Positions 40,920 to 53,980 of a DNA stretch of 64,000 nt are shown here, piece by piece. Source of the stretch: Planctomycetota bacterium. GTDB taxonomy: Bacteria > Planctomycetota > J058. The notes below the pieces were generated by a model that did not search any database, had not been told where the DNA came from, and worked only from the letters and a program-made list of their open reading frames with translations. The number at the start of each line of letters is the position of its first letter. Positions within the stretch are counted from its first letter, which is position 1. Location: NCBI GenBank assembly GCA_023954375.1, contig JAMLIC010000025.1, forward strand, positions 1-64,000. The letters run 5' to 3'. A program made the translations under genes and the position numbers.

Positions 40920-41911
40920 GCCCCCGCCCCCCAGCCCCAGGCCCCTCGCGTCAGGGCGAGGCCGTGCGCGGCGGCCGCGCCGGCGACGAGCCCGGCGTGG
41001 AGCACGAGCGAGCCGAGGCCCACGGCCCCCTGGAGCTTCTTGCTCGCGTCGGGGAAGGGGGCGACCGCGAAGCGGCCGACGGTCACGAGGCACAGGAGCG
41101 CGCACAGGCCCACCGCCGCGTGCGTCCAGGCGGGCAGGCCGGCGCGGACGACGAACACCGACACGGCCGCGCACCCGCCGAGCAGCAGGACGAGGGCCAG
41201 GGCGCCGGCGCCGCGCGGGCCGATCGCGTGCGACGAGTAGGAGTCGACGAGGTCCGGGCGCTCCTCGGCCGGCGTCCACACCTTGCGCGCCACCTCGAAG
41301 CCGAAGCCCAGCGCGAACTGCGCGCCGACGTACCAGCCGAGCGTCGCGGGCAGGTGCGCCGCAGGGTCGTCGAGCGCCCCGGTCCCGCGCGCCGCCACGC
41401 CCACGAGCAGCCAGCCGGTGATGAGCGGGTTGATCGGCTGGTGCGCGGCCGCGTAGACGAACACGTCCTTGCGCAGGAGGTCGCCCAGGAAGAACTCCTT
41501 CGCCATGAGCAGCGCGAAGACGAGCACCAGCGCGTGCGCCGCGAGCGGCAGCGGCCCGAGCGCGGCCGAGGCGAGGAGCGCCAGGCCGCCCGCCGCCCAG
41601 CCCACCCGGGCCAGCGCCGGCAGCGTGAGGACGCCGCGCGAGAGGACGCGCTCCGGGTAGGCGGTCACGTCGCGGTCGTGGTCCTTGTGCTCGTCGAGCA
41701 CGCGCAGGAGGAGCAGCGTCAGCAGGTGGGCCGCCGCGAGGAGCGCGAGGCCGGGGTCGACGGCCACCGTCCGGCCGGTCGCGGCGGCGGCGGCCGCCGC
41801 CGCCGAGAGGGCGGTGACGGCCGAGAACACCGCCATGGCGCCCGGGGGGAACCGCTCCTGCAGGTAAGCCCAGAGCCGCGCCCCGGGGGGCGCCTGCGCC
41901 GTCACGTTCAT
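40916..41911 (-). CDS. UbiA-like membrane prenyltransferase family protein
   Basis: The 331-residue protein starts at ATG 41909-41911. About eight to nine membrane helices are visible. The first Asp-rich motif is DEHKDHDRD near residue 73, following the NDxxDxxxD plan of UbiA enzymes, and a second DLVDSYSS motif lies near 220. UbiA members transfer a prenyl chain to an aromatic or lipid acceptor in the membrane using Mg2+. No isoprenoid synthase is adjacent. It heads the coupled three-gene operon with the PEP-synthase-like and AMP-ligase genes, suggesting prenyl-lipid or meroterpenoid chemistry. UbiA-like is a motif-level assignment; overall identity may be low. Confidence 0.7.
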   Translation of the reverse strand: MNVTAQAPPGARLWAYLQERFPPGAMAVFSAVTALSAAAAAAAATGRTVAVDPGLALLAAAHLLTLLLLRVLDEHKDHDRDVTAYPERVLSRGVLTLPALARVGWAAGGLALLASAALGPLPLAAHALVLVFALLMAKEFFLGDLLRKDVFVYAAAHQPINPLITGWLLVGVAARGTGALDDPAAHLPATLGWYVGAQFALGFGFEVARKVWTPAEERPDLVDSYSSHAIGPRGAGALALVLLLGGCAAVSVFVVRAGLPAWTHAAVGLCALLCLVTVGRFAVAPFPDASKKLQGAVGLGSLVLHAGLVAGAAAAHGLALTRGAWGWGAGA

Positions 41912-42003
41912 CGCGCCGCAGGATACCTGGTCGACCGGCGGCCACGCCCCGTGAGACGCGGTCCATGTCCGCACGCGACGGACCATGGGCGGACAAGTGT
42001 TGA

Positions 42004-42027
42004 CCGACAGAAAGCGACTTGTGTCGG
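42004..42027. promoter_or_regulatory. Short inverted repeat in divergent promoter region
   Basis: CCGACA (42004-42009) and TGTCGG (42022-42027) flank 12 bases between the divergent starts 41911 and 42077; TTGACC at 42000-42005 could be a -35 element. It may be an operator, but support is weak. Confidence 0.3.
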
Positions 42028-42076
42028 CCTGGCGGCTGCTGTGGACCGAGGAGCACCGACAGGAAGGAGCGACGAC

Positions 42077-42784
42077 ATGAGGAAGGACGCGTGGTGGATC
42101 GCGAACGGGGCGCTGGCCGCGCTCCTCACCCTCTGTGGCCCTGCCGCGGCGCAGGACCCTCGCCCGCGCGAGCGCGCCCGGACGAGCGGGGTGGAGCTGG
42201 CGCGCGGAGAGTCCGTGCCCCTCGGGGTCCACGCGCGGGCCGAGGGCGCGCAGGTCGAGCGGCTCCGCTTCTCCAGCCCGGCGGCGGCCCAGGAGTTCCT
42301 CACGACGGTCGACCACTGGGTGCTCGGCCACCCCGTGGCCGGCGAGCTGCGAGGTGATCAGGTCGTCCTCGTCCACGGTGACATGGTCCGTGACGCCGCG
42401 CGGACGCGAGCGGCGCTCGACGCCGCCTGGAGCGTCGCCCCCGCGGCGGCCGAGGTCGACGTGACGTTCGCCCACCTCGGCGGCGACGACCTCGCCGTGA
42501 CGACCCGCCTCCCCGACGGGCCGCTGCGCCGGTCGATCGACGCCGCCCTCGCCGCGATCCACCGCTCCCCGGGCCCCGGCATGTCGAGCGACCCGCGCTC
42601 GGGCGAGGTGCGCTTCGACTCGGGCTTCCACGCCCGCGTCCGGAGCGACGGCGACGGCGCCATGGCCGTGACCTCGTCGCGCCCGGGCGGGGTCGATGCC
42701 CTGGAGGGCTACCTGAAGACCTTGCAGCCGCCGCGCAGGACGGTGGGCGCGGCCGGCGTGGTCCGCCGGCTGTTCGAGCGCTGA
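42077..42784 (+). CDS. Exported hypothetical protein, 235 aa
   Basis: ATG 42077 follows GGAAGGAG. A signal peptide ends PAAAQ-D (about residue 25). The mature protein is a mixed alpha/beta domain with no Cys or catalytic motif (SPAAAQEFLTTVDHWVLGHP, VDVTFAHLGGDDLAVTTRL). Function unknown. It is divergent from the UbiA-like operon and ends 11 bases before the convergent kinase gene. Confidence 0.7.
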   Translation: MRKDAWWIANGALAALLTLCGPAAAQDPRPRERARTSGVELARGESVPLGVHARAEGAQVERLRFSSPAAAQEFLTTVDHWVLGHPVAGELRGDQVVLVHGDMVRDAARTRAALDAAWSVAPAAAEVDVTFAHLGGDDLAVTTRLPDGPLRRSIDAALAAIHRSPGPGMSSDPRSGEVRFDSGFHARVRSDGDGAMAVTSSRPGGVDALEGYLKTLQPPRRTVGAAGVVRRLFER

Positions 42785-42795
42785 CCCCGGGCGGC

Positions 42796-44642
42796 TCAGG
42801 CGCAGGGCAGCCGCAGCGCCAGCGTCGCCCCGGGCCCCGGCGCGTCCTCGACCGCGAGGTCGCCGCCCATCGCCCGGGCCAGCGCGCGGGCGATCGTCAG
42901 CCCCAGGCCCGCGCCGCCCACCTGCGGCGGGGCGGCGCCGCGGCAGAAGCGCTCGAAGACGCGCTCCCGGTCGCCCGGCGCGATGCCGGGGCCCCGGTCG
43001 CGCACGGCCACCTGCACCCAGCGGCGCCCGCGGTCGTCGACCGCCGCTCGCGCTTCGAGGCGCAGCGCCAGCTCGGCCCCGCGGCCGTATTTCGCCGCGT
43101 TGTCGAGCAGGTTGGCCGCGACGTGGGCGAGGGCCTCGCGGTCGGCGAGCGCCGCCGGGAGGTCGGGCGCGAGGTCGACCTCGAGGCGGAACCCCTCCGA
43201 CTCGAGCCGCGGCCGGAACCGGGCCGCCACCTCCTCGAGCAGCGGCCCCGGGTCGAGCGGCGCGGGGCTCACGCGCAGCGCGCCGCGCTCGAGGCGCGAC
43301 GCGTCGAGGACGTTCTGCACGAGGCGCGACAGGCGCTCCGACTCGGCCAGCATCGCCGCGTAGTACTCTTGCCGCTTCGCCTCGTCGGGCACCAGCCCCT
43401 CGTGCAGGAGCTCGGTCAGCGCCCGGAACCCGGTGATCGGCGCCTTGAGCTCGTGCGTGAGCGCGGCCACGAAGTCCGCGCGCTGGCGGGCCAGGCGCCG
43501 CTCACTCCGGGCGGCCACGACGAGGAGCGCCCCGCCGACCGCGACCACGCCCAGCGCCAGCGCCAGCGCGCCGTCGAGGAGGGCGCGGCTCCCGCGCAGG
43601 GCGCCGCGCGGGTCGGCGAGCAGGGCGTCGTCGACGAGGACCAGGCCCTCGAGCGGCGCCGCGAGCCGGGCCCGCGGCGCGCCGGTCGGCGCGTCGGCCG
43701 CGGCGACCGCGCGCGGGGGGCGAGGGCGCGCGGCGGATGTCAGCGAGCCCTCGAGCGTCGCCAGCCGCGGGTCGAGCGGCCGGGGCGCGGTCGCCTCGCC
43801 GGGCCGCCCGATGAGCGCGGCGAGCCGGTCGCGGAGGCGGTCCACGTCGAGGGCGAGGCCCTGCAGCCAGGCCGCGCCGCCCGCCTCCACGCGCCGCGCC
43901 GCGACGAGCGCGCGGGGCCACCCGTCCGCGGGGTCGCCCTCGCCCTCCCCGACGACCCAGCGGAAGGGGAACACGCGCACCTCGACGGGGCGCGTCGACT
44001 GCGCCTGCTGCGCCCGCACGGCGCTGCCGGACTGCTTGCCGACGCGGCTCTGGTAGGCGTCCCACTCGCTCTTCAGCATGGCCTGGCCCGGCAGGTCCTC
44101 GGGCTCGCCCAGCTGCGCCAGCGTGGCCTCGGGCGCCGCGTTGGTCTCGCACACGAGGGCGTCCATGAGCTCGAGGACGGGCGCGCCGGCGCCCTCGCCC
44201 GCCGCCGCCAGCGCGGGACGAGCGGCCCCAGCGCCGCGAGCGCGCGGCGCGCCGCCGCCGCCGCGTCCGGCGCGCCGCCGGCCGCGGCCGGCCCGCCGAG
44301 CGCGCCGCCGCGCAGCTCGAAGTAGACGGCGACCAGCGGGTCCTGCGGCCGCTCCGCCAGCGGCGACGGGACGAGGGCCAGGGTCGTGGCGACCAGGTCG
44401 GGGGGCAGGTAGAGGGCGCGCCAGTGGTACCAGGGGCGCTCCGCCTCGCGGCGCAGGAGCGCCTCGAGGTCGGCGGCGAGCGCGTCGCGGGCGGCCTCGA
44501 GCGTGGTGGTCCGGGCGCGCCGCGCGTCGTCCTCGAGCCGCCGCGCCTCCGAGGCCAGCCCGGCCCGCCCCAGTCCGTAGAGGACCGCGACCGCGAGGGC
44601 CAGGACGAGGCCGAGCCCGACGACGACGATCAGGCGTCGCAT
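42796..44642 (-). CDS. Membrane sensor histidine kinase (apparent frameshift)
   Basis: The start MRRLIVVVGLG (ATG 44640-44642) gives a membrane helix at residues about 4-25 and a periplasmic domain. At about 44205-44235 (on plus: CCAGCGCGGGACGAGC) the sense changes frame; the downstream frame continues LVCETNAAPEATLAQL and runs to 42796 with a second membrane helix (ALALALGVVAVGGALLVVA), HisKA with THELKAPITG, and HATPase (AANLLDNAAKYG, GGAGLGLTIARAL). A single missing or extra base restores one protein of about 615 residues. It is the partner of the OmpR-type regulator overlapping its 5' end. The signal is unknown. Confidence 0.82.
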
Positions 44643-45343
44643 CGCACGCCGTCCCCGAGCTTCCAGCCGGCGCCGTGCACCGTGAGGACGAGCGCCGGCC
44701 GCCGCGGGTCGGGCTCGACCTTGTGGCGCAGCTTGACGATCGTGTTCTCCACGGTGCGCGTGGCGATCGTCGCCCCGGCCGGGTAGCCCCACACGGCCGT
44801 GAGGAACTCGGCGCGGCTGACGACGCGCCCGCGGTGCAGGGCCAGGTAGCGGAGGATCTCCACCTCGCGCGGGGTCAGCGCGTCGGGCGGGCCGCCGCCG
44901 CTGCGCGCCTCGAGGCGGCGCAGGTCGACCGTCACCTCGCCGGCCACGAGGCGGCCCGGCCCGGTCGCGGCGGCCCCCCACTCGCCGCGGCGGAGCTGCG
45001 CGGCCACGCGCGCGAGGAGCTCGCGGACCGAGAACGGCTTGGGCACGTAGTCGTCGGCGCCGACCTGCAGGCCGCGGACGCGGTCGTCCTCGCCGGCGCG
45101 CGCCGTGAGGACGATGATCGGCGTGCGGTTCCCGTCGCGCCGGAGCGTCCGGCACACCTCGAGGCCGTCCAGGCCCGGCAGCATCAGGTCGAGCACGATC
45201 AGGTCGTAGCCCCCCTGCCGGGCCCGGCGCAGGCCCTCGGCCCCGTCGATCGTGTCGTCCACGTCGTGGCCCTGGCTGCGCAGCGCGTCGCGCACGGCGG
45301 TGCGGATCGTGGGCTCGTCCTCGACCAGCAGGATGCGCTTCAC
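44630..45343 (-). CDS. OmpR/PhoB-family response regulator
   Basis: The 237-residue protein starts at GTG 45341-45343. A receiver domain (LLVEDEP; phosphoacceptor in VLDLMLPG near residue 52; KPF at about 102) is joined to a winged-helix DNA-binding domain (LTPREVEILRYLALHRGRVV ... ENTIVKLRHKVEPDP). It is cotranscribed with and overlaps the sensor kinase start by 13 bases, forming an ordinary two-component pair. Target genes are not indicated, although the exported genes on either side are candidates. Confidence 0.92.
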   Translation of the reverse strand: MKRILLVEDEPTIRTAVRDALRSQGHDVDDTIDGAEGLRRARQGGYDLIVLDLMLPGLDGLEVCRTLRRDGNRTPIIVLTARAGEDDRVRGLQVGADDYVPKPFSVRELLARVAAQLRRGEWGAAATGPGRLVAGEVTVDLRRLEARSGGGPPDALTPREVEILRYLALHRGRVVSRAEFLTAVWGYPAGATIATRTVENTIVKLRHKVEPDPRRPALVLTVHGAGWKLGDGVRCDA

Positions 45344-45475
45344 GGCATCGAGCTTAGTCGCGGCGCGCCCCGCGCGGGATGCATCCGGTCCGCAAAACCC
45401 CGCGTCGACGCCGTGCGAGGCCGCGCCCCGCCGGCGGTCGCCCCCCGACGTCTTCAGGGGTGAGGAGCCGCCGAC

Positions 45476-46219
45476 ATGAAGCCCCTCGCCCCGCCCGCGT
45501 ACGACCCGTTCGCCCGCGACGTCCCGCCCACCGCGCTCGTCGCGCTCGCCCTGGTCGCCTGCGGCGCGGGCCTCCTCGCGGCGGGGGTCCTCCTGGGGTC
45601 GGGCCTGCTCCTCGCCGCGGAGGCCCGCGGTCGCCGCCAGGCGCTCTCCCCGGCGCCGGGCGGGGCGCCCGTCGCCGCGCCCGCGCCGGAGGCGCGGCCC
45701 ACGCCGCCGCCCCCGTCCGAGCGGCGACGCATCGAGCTCACGCTCGTGATCGACGATCATGCGGTCGCCGCCGTCACACCCTTCGACGCGGCGCTCGCGG
45801 CGGCCCAGCGGCGCATCGAGGCCACCGTCGTGCCCTTCGGGGGCGAGCTCGAGCGACGCGCGCTCCGGGGGCAGCAGGCGCTCGAGGACGCGCTCGGCCT
45901 CGAGGGCGACCCGCGCGCCGCCGCCGTGGGCGAGACGGGGCGCTCGTACGAGGCCGACCTGCTCGACGCGCTCGACGCCGGCCGCGTGCGCCCCGAGGAC
46001 GTCTCCGGAAGCCTGCTCCCGGCGGAGCTCGGCCGCGACTTCTGGTCGTGGGCGTGCTTCGCCCCGCGCCTCGAGGCCCTGCGCGCGGAGCGCGCCGCGG
46101 CGCGCGCCGAGGTCGCGGCCCTGACGGCGCGCCGCGACGCCTGGCTGCGCGAGCGCGCCGCGGGCCGGGCCCTCGAGGCGCGGCTGCTCGAGCGCATCAC
46201 GCGGGAGGTCTCGCGCTGA
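45476..46219 (+). CDS. Membrane-anchored hypothetical protein, 247 aa
   Basis: ATG 45476 follows GGGGTGAGGAG. One membrane helix (about residues 22-48) is followed by a Pro-rich linker and a soluble helical domain (ATVVPFGGELERRALRGQQ ... coiled coil to the end). Function unknown. It is divergent from the two-component operon and converges on the large CheB-CheR kinase gene. Confidence 0.7.
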   Translation: MKPLAPPAYDPFARDVPPTALVALALVACGAGLLAAGVLLGSGLLLAAEARGRRQALSPAPGGAPVAAPAPEARPTPPPPSERRRIELTLVIDDHAVAAVTPFDAALAAAQRRIEATVVPFGGELERRALRGQQALEDALGLEGDPRAAAVGETGRSYEADLLDALDAGRVRPEDVSGSLLPAELGRDFWSWACFAPRLEALRAERAAARAEVAALTARRDAWLRERAAGRALEARLLERITREVSR

Positions 46220-46265
46220 CCGGCCCCCGGGTCCCCGGCCCCACGGCCGGGGGCGCCGCGCGTCC

Positions 46266-50624
<4,359 letters not shown>

Positions 50625-50846
50625 CTCGACCTCGGCCTCCGGGTTTCCTGCGCGAACGGGCCGCCGTCCGCTCACGAGCCACACTCCCGATCGAAGAAGA
50701 GAGACCGAAGGTGCGCGGACCCCGTCAGCGCGGGAATCCACGCGCGCACGACGAGAAGCAACTCGCGGGCCAGCCGGAGGCGCCCATTCCACCGAGCGGA
50801 CGGTCGGGGGGCGCGAGAGATCCCGCGGAGTCGCTCGCGACGACGC

Positions 50847-52223
50847 CTACTTCATCCCCAGCCGCTCGAGCTTGCGGTAGAGGCTGCGGAGGCTGACGCC
50901 GAGCTGGCGGGCGGCGGCGGTCTTGTTGCCGTTGCAGGTCTCGAGCACGCGGAGGATGTGGGCGCGCTCGACCTCCTCCAGGCTCCCACCGTCCGGCGGG
51001 GCGGCCACGGGCGCGGGCGGGGTCGCCGCCGGGCGCGGCGGCGGCTCGTCCGCCTCGGGCAGGGCGCCGCGGCAGTCGGCCAGGCGGATCGTGCCGGTGG
51101 GCGCCAGCACGGCCGCCCGCTCGAGGACGTTGCGCAGCTCGCGTACGTTGCCCGGCCAGCGGTAGCGCTGGAAGGCCTCGAGCACCCCCGGCTCGCACAC
51201 GAGGGCCCGCCCGTGGTGGGCGCGCGCCCGGTCGAGCAGCTCCTGGACGAGGAGGGGGATGTCGCCCGGGTGCTCGCGCAGGGCCGGGGTGCGGATCGAC
51301 AGGACGTTGAGCCGGTAGTACAGGTCCTCGCGGAAGCGCCCCTGCGCCACCTGCTCCTTGAGCTGCCGGTTCGTGGCCGCGATCACGCGCACGTCGGCCG
51401 TGCGCGTGCGCGACTCGCCCAGGCGGCGGAACTCCCCGTTCTCGAGCACGCGCAGGAACTTCTTCTGGATCTCGAGCGACATCTCGGCGACCTCGTCGAT
51501 GAACAAGGTCCCGCCGTGGGCCACCTCGAACAGGCCGCGCTGCTCGTTCTGCGCCCCGGTGAACGCGCCGGCGACGTGGCCGAAGAGCTCGTTCTCGAGG
51601 AGCGACTCCGAGAGCGCCCCGCAGTTGATCGCGACCATGGGCCGGTCGCGGCGCGGCGACGCCTCGTGGATCGCGCGCGCGACGAGGTCCTTGCCCGTGC
51701 CGGTCTCCCCCTCGACCAGCACCGGCGCGGGCGACGGGGCCACCTTCAGGATCATCTCCCGCACCGCCTCGACGACGGGCGAGCGGCCGACGAAGGCGGG
51801 GGCGCGGTTCTGCCGGGCGAGGCCCGCCTTGAGGTCGCGGTTCTCGCGGGCGAGCCGGCGCTTCTCGCCCGCCCCCTGCACGTAGAGCTCGAGCTCCTTC
51901 AGCTTGACCGGCTTCTCTAAGTAGTGGTACGCCCCCAGCTTCATCGCCTCGATCGCCGTGGGGATCGAGCCCTGGCCGGTGAGGACGATGCACTCGACCG
52001 TGGGCGAGCGCGCGCGCAGCTTGCCGAGCAGGTCGATCCCCGTCATGCCGGGGAGCGAGATGTCGCAGAGGACGACGTCGGGCTCGGGGTCGACGTCGAG
52101 CGCCTCCTCGGCCGACCCGACGGCGGTCACGTCGTAGCCGCGGCGGCGGAGCTGCCGCTCGAGGAGCTCGCGCAGGGCCGCCTCGTCCTCGACGACGAGG
52201 ACCCGGAGCGGCGGGGCGCTCAC
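50847..52223 (-). CDS. NtrC-family sigma-54-dependent response regulator
   Basis: The 458-residue protein starts at GTG 52221-52223 (GTGA overlap). Receiver with VEDEAA and phosphoacceptor Asp in LCDISLPG (about residue 52); AAA+ domain with Walker A EGETGTGKD, intact GAFTGA, Walker B LFIDEVAEMS and WPGNVRELRN; C-terminal Fis-type helix-turn-helix (GNKTAAARQLGVSLRSLYRKL). It should activate sigma-54 promoters on phosphorylation. Its nearest kinase is the CheB-CheR hybrid ending the same strand 223 bases downstream. Contrast with the degenerate relative at 4684. Confidence 0.93.
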   Translation of the reverse strand: MSAPPLRVLVVEDEAALRELLERQLRRRGYDVTAVGSAEEALDVDPEPDVVLCDISLPGMTGIDLLGKLRARSPTVECIVLTGQGSIPTAIEAMKLGAYHYLEKPVKLKELELYVQGAGEKRRLARENRDLKAGLARQNRAPAFVGRSPVVEAVREMILKVAPSPAPVLVEGETGTGKDLVARAIHEASPRRDRPMVAINCGALSESLLENELFGHVAGAFTGAQNEQRGLFEVAHGGTLFIDEVAEMSLEIQKKFLRVLENGEFRRLGESRTRTADVRVIAATNRQLKEQVAQGRFREDLYYRLNVLSIRTPALREHPGDIPLLVQELLDRARAHHGRALVCEPGVLEAFQRYRWPGNVRELRNVLERAAVLAPTGTIRLADCRGALPEADEPPPRPAATPPAPVAAPPDGGSLEEVERAHILRVLETCNGNKTAAARQLGVSLRSLYRKLERLGMK

Positions 52224-53464
52224 GCGACCCTCCCGGCGGCCGCCGTGGCGGAGGCCGTGCGCCAGAGCTCGAGGGCCCCGCCCGGCCCCCGCGCGCGGTG
52301 GACGAGCAGCCCCCGCCCGTCCGGCGTCCAGCCGAGCGGGCGCGCGTCGCGGGGGAGGGCGCGGACCGTCTCGCCGTCGGCCGCGCGCAGCTCGGGCTGG
52401 CCGCGGTCGAGCGGCCCGGTCGCCGCGAGGTCGGCCCGCGGGTGCCAGGCCCCCGCGCCGCCGCCCGACCTCGACGAGGGGCGGCGCGCCTCGCCCCCCT
52501 CGAGCGGCACGCGGACCGGGAGCCCGCGGCGGAAGGCGAGGACGGCCGCGCCGTCGCGCGAGAGCCGGGCCGGCCCCTCGAGGTCGGCGTCGCGCCCCTC
52601 GACCGGCGCGGCGTAGGCGCCCGTCGCCGGGTCGACCACGAGGAGGGGCGGCCCCAGGAGGAGCCGGCCGTCGGCGAGGAAGCGGAAGAGCCGCGGGCGC
52701 TGGCCCGGGGCGGCCGGGAGCTCGCGCCCGAGCAGCGGCGCCCGGCCGAGGACGTCGCGCAGGAGGTCGAGCACCTGCGGCGGCGCGCCGCGGTCGAGCC
52801 CGGCCAGGACCACCTTGCCCTGGACCCACCAGGCCACGCGCCCCGCCTCCCAGGCCACGTCGCAGGCCGGCGGCACGCTGCGCAGGACGTCGCCGTCGGG
52901 CCAGGCGACGAGCAGCGCCTGGTCGGGCAGCCGCACGAGCACCTGCGCGCCGTCGGGCGACGGCTCGAACGGCGGCTCGCCCGGCGCCATCCACAGGCCC
53001 GTCCAGCGCCACGGCTCGTGCTCGCCCCGCGGCGGCGTGACCTGGAGCACCTCGCCCGCCGCCCGGCAGTAGAGGTGCTCGCGCGAGGTGGCCACGGGGG
53101 TGGCCGCCAGGGGCAGGGCCCCCGGCGGCACGAGCGCCCCGCGCTCGAGGTCGAGCACCCTCAGGCGCCGCGGGCCGCCCAGGGCAGCCCAGCGCCCGCC
53201 CGGCCCGAACCAACCCACGAGGGCGTCCTCGGCCGACGCGTCGCCCAGCGCCTCGCCCGCGGGCTCGAGCGTCGCCAGCTCGCGCCGCCAGGCCGCCTCG
53301 TGCACCGCGGCCGCCTCGGGCGGGAGGACCCCGGGCTCGTCGAGCAGGGCCAGCGCCTCGCCCGCCCGCCCCTGGCGCACGTAGGCCGCCGCCAGCGGCA
53401 CGCGGGCGCTCCGGTCGCCCGCGGCCAGGGCTCGCTCCAGGCCGCGCAGGGTGGGGTCGGACAC
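52220..53464 (-). CDS. WD40-like / beta-propeller-like protein with N-terminal repeat
   Basis: The 414-residue protein starts at GTG 53462-53464. The first 40 residues (MSDPTLRGLERALAAGDRSA) form a short helical repeat of the TPR type. The rest alternates strands such as RRLRVLDLERGALVPPG and DGAQVLVRLPDQALLVAWPDG, consistent with a six- or seven-bladed propeller reading like WD40/TolB repeats. No signal peptide. It is coupled to the NtrC-type regulator, suggesting a sensory or scaffold role; this is inference. Confidence 0.7.
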   Translation of the reverse strand: MSDPTLRGLERALAAGDRSARVPLAAAYVRQGRAGEALALLDEPGVLPPEAAAVHEAAWRRELATLEPAGEALGDASAEDALVGWFGPGGRWAALGGPRRLRVLDLERGALVPPGALPLAATPVATSREHLYCRAAGEVLQVTPPRGEHEPWRWTGLWMAPGEPPFEPSPDGAQVLVRLPDQALLVAWPDGDVLRSVPPACDVAWEAGRVAWWVQGKVVLAGLDRGAPPQVLDLLRDVLGRAPLLGRELPAAPGQRPRLFRFLADGRLLLGPPLLVVDPATGAYAAPVEGRDADLEGPARLSRDGAAVLAFRRGLPVRVPLEGGEARRPSSRSGGGAGAWHPRADLAATGPLDRGQPELRAADGETVRALPRDARPLGWTPDGRGLLVHRARGPGGALELWRTASATAAAGRVA

Positions 53465-53493
53465 GACGCGAGCATACCTCGCGCGCGCGAGGG

Positions 53494-53877
53494 TCAGGCC
53501 GAGGGGGTCGGCCGGGTCACCCGCATGGGCCCCGTCGGCAGCCCGCGCGTCACGACCAGCACCTCCGCGCTCGTCGCCCCCAGGCCGGCCGCGAGGACCT
53601 CGTGGGCGCGCACGGGGTCGCAGTCGCCGCAGGTGTAGAAGTCGGCGGCCGCGTAGCCCGCCTCGGGCCAGGTGTGGATCGAGACGTGGGACTCCTCGAT
53701 CACGAGCACGCCCGAGACCCCCTGCGGGCGGAAGCGGTGGAGCTGCGCGCCGAGGACGTTCGCCCCGGCGGCGGCCGCCGCGCGGCGCAGGAGGTCCTCG
53801 AGGCGCGCCGGGTCGTCGAGCAGGTCCCGCGCGCAGCCGCGGTACTCGGACAGCAGGTGGCGGCCCAGGGTGTCCAC
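53494..53877 (-). CDS. speH: S-adenosylmethionine decarboxylase proenzyme (SpeH/SpeD type)
   Basis: The 127-residue protein has the class 1B prokaryotic pattern: autocleavage site in EESHVSIHTWPE near residue 62, where Ser gives the pyruvoyl group, followed by AAADFYTCGDCDP with the catalytic Cys. Start GTG 53875-53877. It makes decarboxylated AdoMet for spermidine synthesis; speE is not in the window. It is divergent from mreB with a 103-base shared upstream region. Confidence 0.9.
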   Translation of the reverse strand: MDTLGRHLLSEYRGCARDLLDDPARLEDLLRRAAAAAGANVLGAQLHRFRPQGVSGVLVIEESHVSIHTWPEAGYAAADFYTCGDCDPVRAHEVLAAGLGATSAEVLVVTRGLPTGPMRVTRPTPSA

Positions 53878-53980
53878 GTCGGGTCCTTATCCCGCGGGGC
53901 CGGGCGGCCGTCAAGGTTTGGCGCCCCCTACAGCCCATGCCACCCCCGTGCCGAAAGAGGGGAGGACGAAGGAGAAGGCC

